In this document: positions 60,532 to 64,000 of the stretch, piece by piece
Layout: every line of letters starts with the position of its first letter
How positions within the stretch are numbered: position 1 is the stretch's first letter
Source: Hydractinia symbiolongicarpus
Lineage: Eukaryota; Cnidaria; Hydrozoa; Anthoathecata; Hydractiniidae
Assembly: GCF_029227915.1 (NCBI RefSeq)
Contig: NC_079887.1
Span: 8,680,001-8,744,000 of the forward strand
Direction of reading: 5' to 3'
Length of the DNA stretch: 64,000 bases
Made by a program: the position numbers and the translations under genes
Notes under the pieces: model-generated
Seen by the model: the letters and a program-made list of their open reading frames with translations, nothing else
What the model was told of the DNA's origin: nothing
The model's database searches: none

Positions 60532-62374
60532 CCCAGTAAACACGAGACGTCTTAAACACGTCTTTAAAACGTCTTTGAAAGACCAGATGAGACGTCTCTA
60601 AGACGTCTTTGACCCGTCTAAAAGCGTAACGCCTAAAGACGTCTTTAAGAAACGTAAAAAATACGTCTTTTTGCGACGTGTTAAAGACGTTTTAAAGACG
60701 TTTTTGAGACGTTCCCGTAGGTACCAAAACGTATTAAAAACGTCCTTATTTAGTCTCTTTCAAACGTTATACTGCCAAGGCAGCCCTGCTTCAAATAATT
60801 TTAGCCTATGGGTGTTAGGATTTTAGTAATTTTAATTCTGATGGAGGTGTCACAAATCAAAACAAAAAAAAAGTTAAGAAAACGATGATGAAGTATTTAA
60901 TAGAAACTTGATATTTATATCATTTATATAAATAAACAGTTTAATAAGAATAAAATAATATCACATACAAGCTTTTATATAAGCAACAACAACGAAAACA
61001 AATTCATTAAATACTTTCGGAAACTTTTCTTGTTCTAAAAGATGAATGTTCAATGAGCAGCAGATAAGCAACAATCAAGCATTTGAAGCTGTTTTGGTTA
61101 TAAAAAAGCGCACATGTATAACACAAAATATACAGTGTAATACTACAAAAGTAAAATTGTTGACCATGAACAATAACAGTTAGTATCTTTGAAGGTTGTC
61201 TTGAACAACAGCGTCAATTTATTTTCGCCAATCACTAACACTTCGGTCTGAGCTCTGCTTGTAAAATATATCTGTCATATTGTGCACGTTGGATGATGTG
61301 TTTATTCTTTGAAGATATATTCCAAACAACCCTTTAATAAAATGCATTTCAGTCATTACGCCAATATATAAAGTAGCTACTGTTTTTTTTTTCAATACCA
61401 AACTTTATAGGTCTAAAACTTTAGAACATGTGTGACGTGCAATTGAAGGGGAAGGTATAGTGAAGCTAAAACCAAGCATTTAAAGTATTATTTTCCCAAG
61501 TATTGATGAAAGCTCCCCTTGATTTCAAACTGGCCTGAAATAACTCGTAAGCATAATCTTCCGCGTGAAGACCAAAGATCGCAAATGTTTCTGCCCGAGA
61601 AAGTACAAAAAATATCTAAGATACTTACTTTTAATCAGCAAAATAGTTTCTTTATTGTCCATTCATACCTCGGATAAATACAGCCTTTTTTGCTTTACTA
61701 TTTACTTGTTGTTTTATGGAGCACATTATTCTTTTTTGTTCAAAAGTAAACGTCAAATGCAACATTTGTTGAAATAGAACGATGTTCTTTACAAGTTTAT
61801 TCTATGCGGTCTTTCGAACGCTGTTTTTATTGTAAAATGTATCCTTTTTTGGACAAATTTAATTCGAATTTTTGGCTACCTCTGTATAAAAAATTCTGAA
61901 ATATCAAAAACGTTTATTTCTACGCCAATAATTGCGAATGGGCAAAGAAATAACGTAGTTATTTATTTCTTGTGAAATTATCTTTAAAACGTAAAGAAAT
62001 GATGACATTCATTTCGAACGAGATTATACTTGTCTTACAGAGACCAAATAAAGACGTCTTTAAGACGTTTAATTCCAACGGGATTTTACTGGTCTTACAG
62101 AGACCAAATGACGACGTCTTTGAGACGTTTCTTTCGAACGAGATTTTACTGGTCTTACAGAGACCAAATAAAGACGTCTTTGAGACGTTTCTTTAGAACG
62201 AGATATAACTGGTCTAACGGAGACCAAATAAAGACGTCTTTAAGACGTTTCTTTTGAATGAGATTTGACTCGTCTTATAAAGACGTCTTTAAGACGTCTT
62301 TTTCTGGTTGAGAGACGTCCGAACGAGTTAGAGACAAGAAACGACGTCTTTAAGACGTCTTTGTGTTTACTGGG
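60532..62374. mobile_element. foldback-like TIR element built of AGACGTCTTT repeats (1843 bp)
   Basis: Left end CCCAGTAAACACGAGACGTC, right end the reverse complement of CCCAGTAAACACAAAGACGTC. Both arms (about 60532-60780 and 62010-62374) consist of repeated palindromic AGACGTCT and its variants, so the single strand can fold extensively. The middle (60.8-61.95 kb) is AT-rich and has no transposase. The right arm contains a regular 60-bp tandem array. It is non-autonomous. Clear target duplication was not found. The terminal CCCAG(T/C) resembles the element at 50936, suggesting the same superfamily. Confidence 0.75.
62005..62300 (+). repeat. 60-bp tandem array in the right arm of the foldback element
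   Basis: Four to five units with an exact 60-bp period, each with GGTCTTACAGAGACCAAA followed by GACGTCTTTRAGACGTTT and a TTCGAACGAGAT-like spacer. Because 60 is a multiple of three, the array gives repetitive open frames of 74-75 codons (LLVLQRPN..DVFETF), which I regard as non-coding. Confidence 0.9.
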
Positions 62375-63349
62375 TCACACTCCCCAGGTAATATGCTTTT
62401 ATCTTCCCATTTAAATACATATATAATAATAACATATTTTTGGCTCAACCCTCAACTGAACTCAGTTATCACAAATTGTTTACTGTTCCGGTTTTTCTAT
62501 TCAAATTTATATTAGCAGTGCAGGTTTATCATTTCTTAAACATGTTACAGAAACTTACATCTGCCATACCAACCACAAATTGTCTGTTGGTATGGTGTCG
62601 GTTCTGACATTATAATTTTTTTTCAGTAGATGAAGACACCTCTGAATTTGCTTCTGTTCTTACGAAAATGTTTTTGTCACAGGTCACACTTTTACATAAG
62701 TAAAAATATTTAGTAGGTGTAGTGTTGCTCTATTCTCTAAGAAAATAGATTTATAATTCTTAAAATTGCTCCATTTTTCTTTAAAATAAATTTGAAAGAC
62801 CAAGATTAGGCCTCTTTCAACTATTTCGATGAAGACAGTGGTAAACATATGTTGTCTGGATTATCCTCGGAAAAATAAACAAAGTCTTTTATTAGTTGTA
62901 AGACCATTTATATATATTGAAAACTTTCTTATTTTTTTAAGCCACCAGGTTAAGTTATCGTGGTAAATCGATCTAGTATTAAAGATATGTTTCCTATCGC
63001 TGCCCAGCTTAACTGACCAAATATGTTGGTACATTGAAACAACGTGTGGCTTGAAGCAAATCATAACTTGTTTATTTACTTAACAATTCTCTTGGTGTGT
63101 AAAGGATTCAGTTTCTCCCCAAAAAGTCTATTTATTATTATTTAATTAAAATACATAGTTTTCTTTACAAGAAACCTGTTTTCATTTCACAGTAGAATGC
63201 TTAAATTCGGGAAATAAAGAATAATACAAAAAATTTTAATCCTATTTTAATTTAATAGTTATAAAATAAAAAAGTAGTAATCACGACACTTCGGCCGTTC
63301 GACGGTTATTTCAAGTAAACAAGTCCTAATACAATATGTTTAAATATAC
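62375..63349. other. no gene seen
   Basis: AT-rich spacer between the foldback element and repeat X copy 2. The only longer frame (62861-63064, minus) has no support. Confidence 0.5.
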
Positions 63350-63880
63350 AGAACAGGGAAAGTTTCGATATAACCAAGATTTTATGGTAGCTTTAGGATC
63401 GAGATGCAGCGGTAGTGGTATTTAGTTTCAGATACTAAGAATACAAAACCTCCCTGTTGGCGCAAACAGACAAACACTTATTACTGACCAAAATTTCGTA
63501 TTCTTGGAGAAAATTGTGCAAATAAGTATCAATATTTTCGATTTCCCGCCGAAACTTATATGGCTGTTCATACTTTTATTTTACTACTATCGTATTCATA
63601 TCCTTCAGAGAAAAAACAAAAGTGCAATACATTATAAAAGACAGTTTACAAAAAAATAGAACATAAAATACGAAGAATTGAAGTTACTCTTTCTACGTAC
63701 GAACTAACCCTTCATATTTTGGGACACATTCGATTTCTCATGTTACGAAAAGCTCGCTTAAATGATAAAACGCAGAAAAAAATTCACGAAATTTGATTAT
63801 GTCTTAACTAAATCAGATGCTGGAAATAAGAACTTACAAATAAAGTTTAAATTAGAAAAACTTTCTTTTAAGAGAAAAAT
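63350..63880. repeat. repeat X, copy 2
   Basis: Homologous to 50270-50930 (shared CTCCCTGTTGGCGCAAACAG at about 63451). It lies directly downstream of the next SIAE gene, which begins 24 bp further right. Confidence 0.7.
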
Positions 63881-63903
63881 TAAGAACATGGTAATATTAA
63901 GAG

Positions 63904-64000
63904 TTACGGAAACGGACCGTATGCAATGAAAGGTGGACTTGGTAAGTTTCCTCTAGCCCCGTACACTGCACACAACTTCAACAAGCACGGTTCTTGTTTC
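63904..64000 (-). CDS. SIAE: sialate O-acetylesterase, gene C (3' end only, cut by the window edge)
   Basis: The last 97 bp of a terminal exon read KQEPCLLKLCAVYGARG, then NLPSPPFIAYGPFP and a TAA at 63904-63906. The frame is intact and close to genes A and B, but it ends with FP instead of FLENEV. The remaining exons would lie beyond the window, so whether the gene is functional is unknown. Confidence 0.85.
   Translation of the reverse strand, partial: KQEPCLLKLCAVYGARGNLPSPPFIAYGPFP

Noticed and set aside
61972-62257. Repetitive 74-75 codon frames resembling a tandem-repeat protein
   Set aside because: By-product of a 60-bp tandem array in a foldback element; two frames are open equally and neither has a sensible start or context.

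Overview
The window is eukaryotic: strongly AT-rich, with genes split into short exons by GT-AG introns and most of the sequence made of repeats. The gene content suggests an early-branching or marine invertebrate. I lean towards a cnidarian, but nothing here proves the taxon. The conserved genes were rebuilt by joining exons by hand. In each reconstruction every splice phase closes without a stop.

Layout. 1-8.35 kb: no gene seen. 8.35-16.25 kb (+): an intact eight-exon gene for a 509-residue ionotropic-glutamate-receptor-like channel. Its pore loop carries the potassium-channel filter TTVGYGD. One intron holds a LINE fragment, and a 522-bp tandem triplication copies most of exon 6. 16.25-18.4 kb: unassigned sequence with an ORF-dense patch. 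18.5-18.74 kb (+): an isolated last exon of a sialate O-acetylesterase (SIAE) gene.

18.5-43.96 kb: a duplicated block occurs as one inverted copy (18.5-27.68 kb) head-to-head with a direct copy (27.68-35.56 kb), then a third copy (38.56-43.96 kb) and a partial fourth (54.33-55.69 kb). The block carries a gene for an unrecognised secreted protein, here called U. It is intact once (30.04-31.28 kb, two exons, 380 residues) and broken twice. Where the block's downstream end is seen, it lies against the 3' end of an SIAE gene, so U and SIAE are convergent neighbours that were amplified together. Intron 1 of the broken inverted U copy contains a 5.5-kb Ngaro-type tyrosine-recombinase retrotransposon. 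Its gag-like, RT/RNase H and recombinase ORFs are open, and its A1-ORFs-B1-A2-B2 split direct repeats are complete.

44.0-49.1 kb and 55.7-59.4 kb (-): two intact tandem SIAE genes with identical seven-exon structures, 507 residues each. A third SIAE gene enters at the right edge (63.9 kb), and a decayed SIAE exon lies at 52.1 kb. Between them are two TIR elements with different ACGT-rich ends (50.94-51.75 and 60.53-62.37 kb) and a tRNA-derived SINE (55.26-55.56 kb).

Functionally there are two themes. One is a candidate ligand-gated potassium channel. The other is an expanding U/SIAE cluster in which SIAE would remove O-acetyl groups from sialic acids or similar substrates in secretory or lysosomal compartments. 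No link between the themes is visible beyond proximity.
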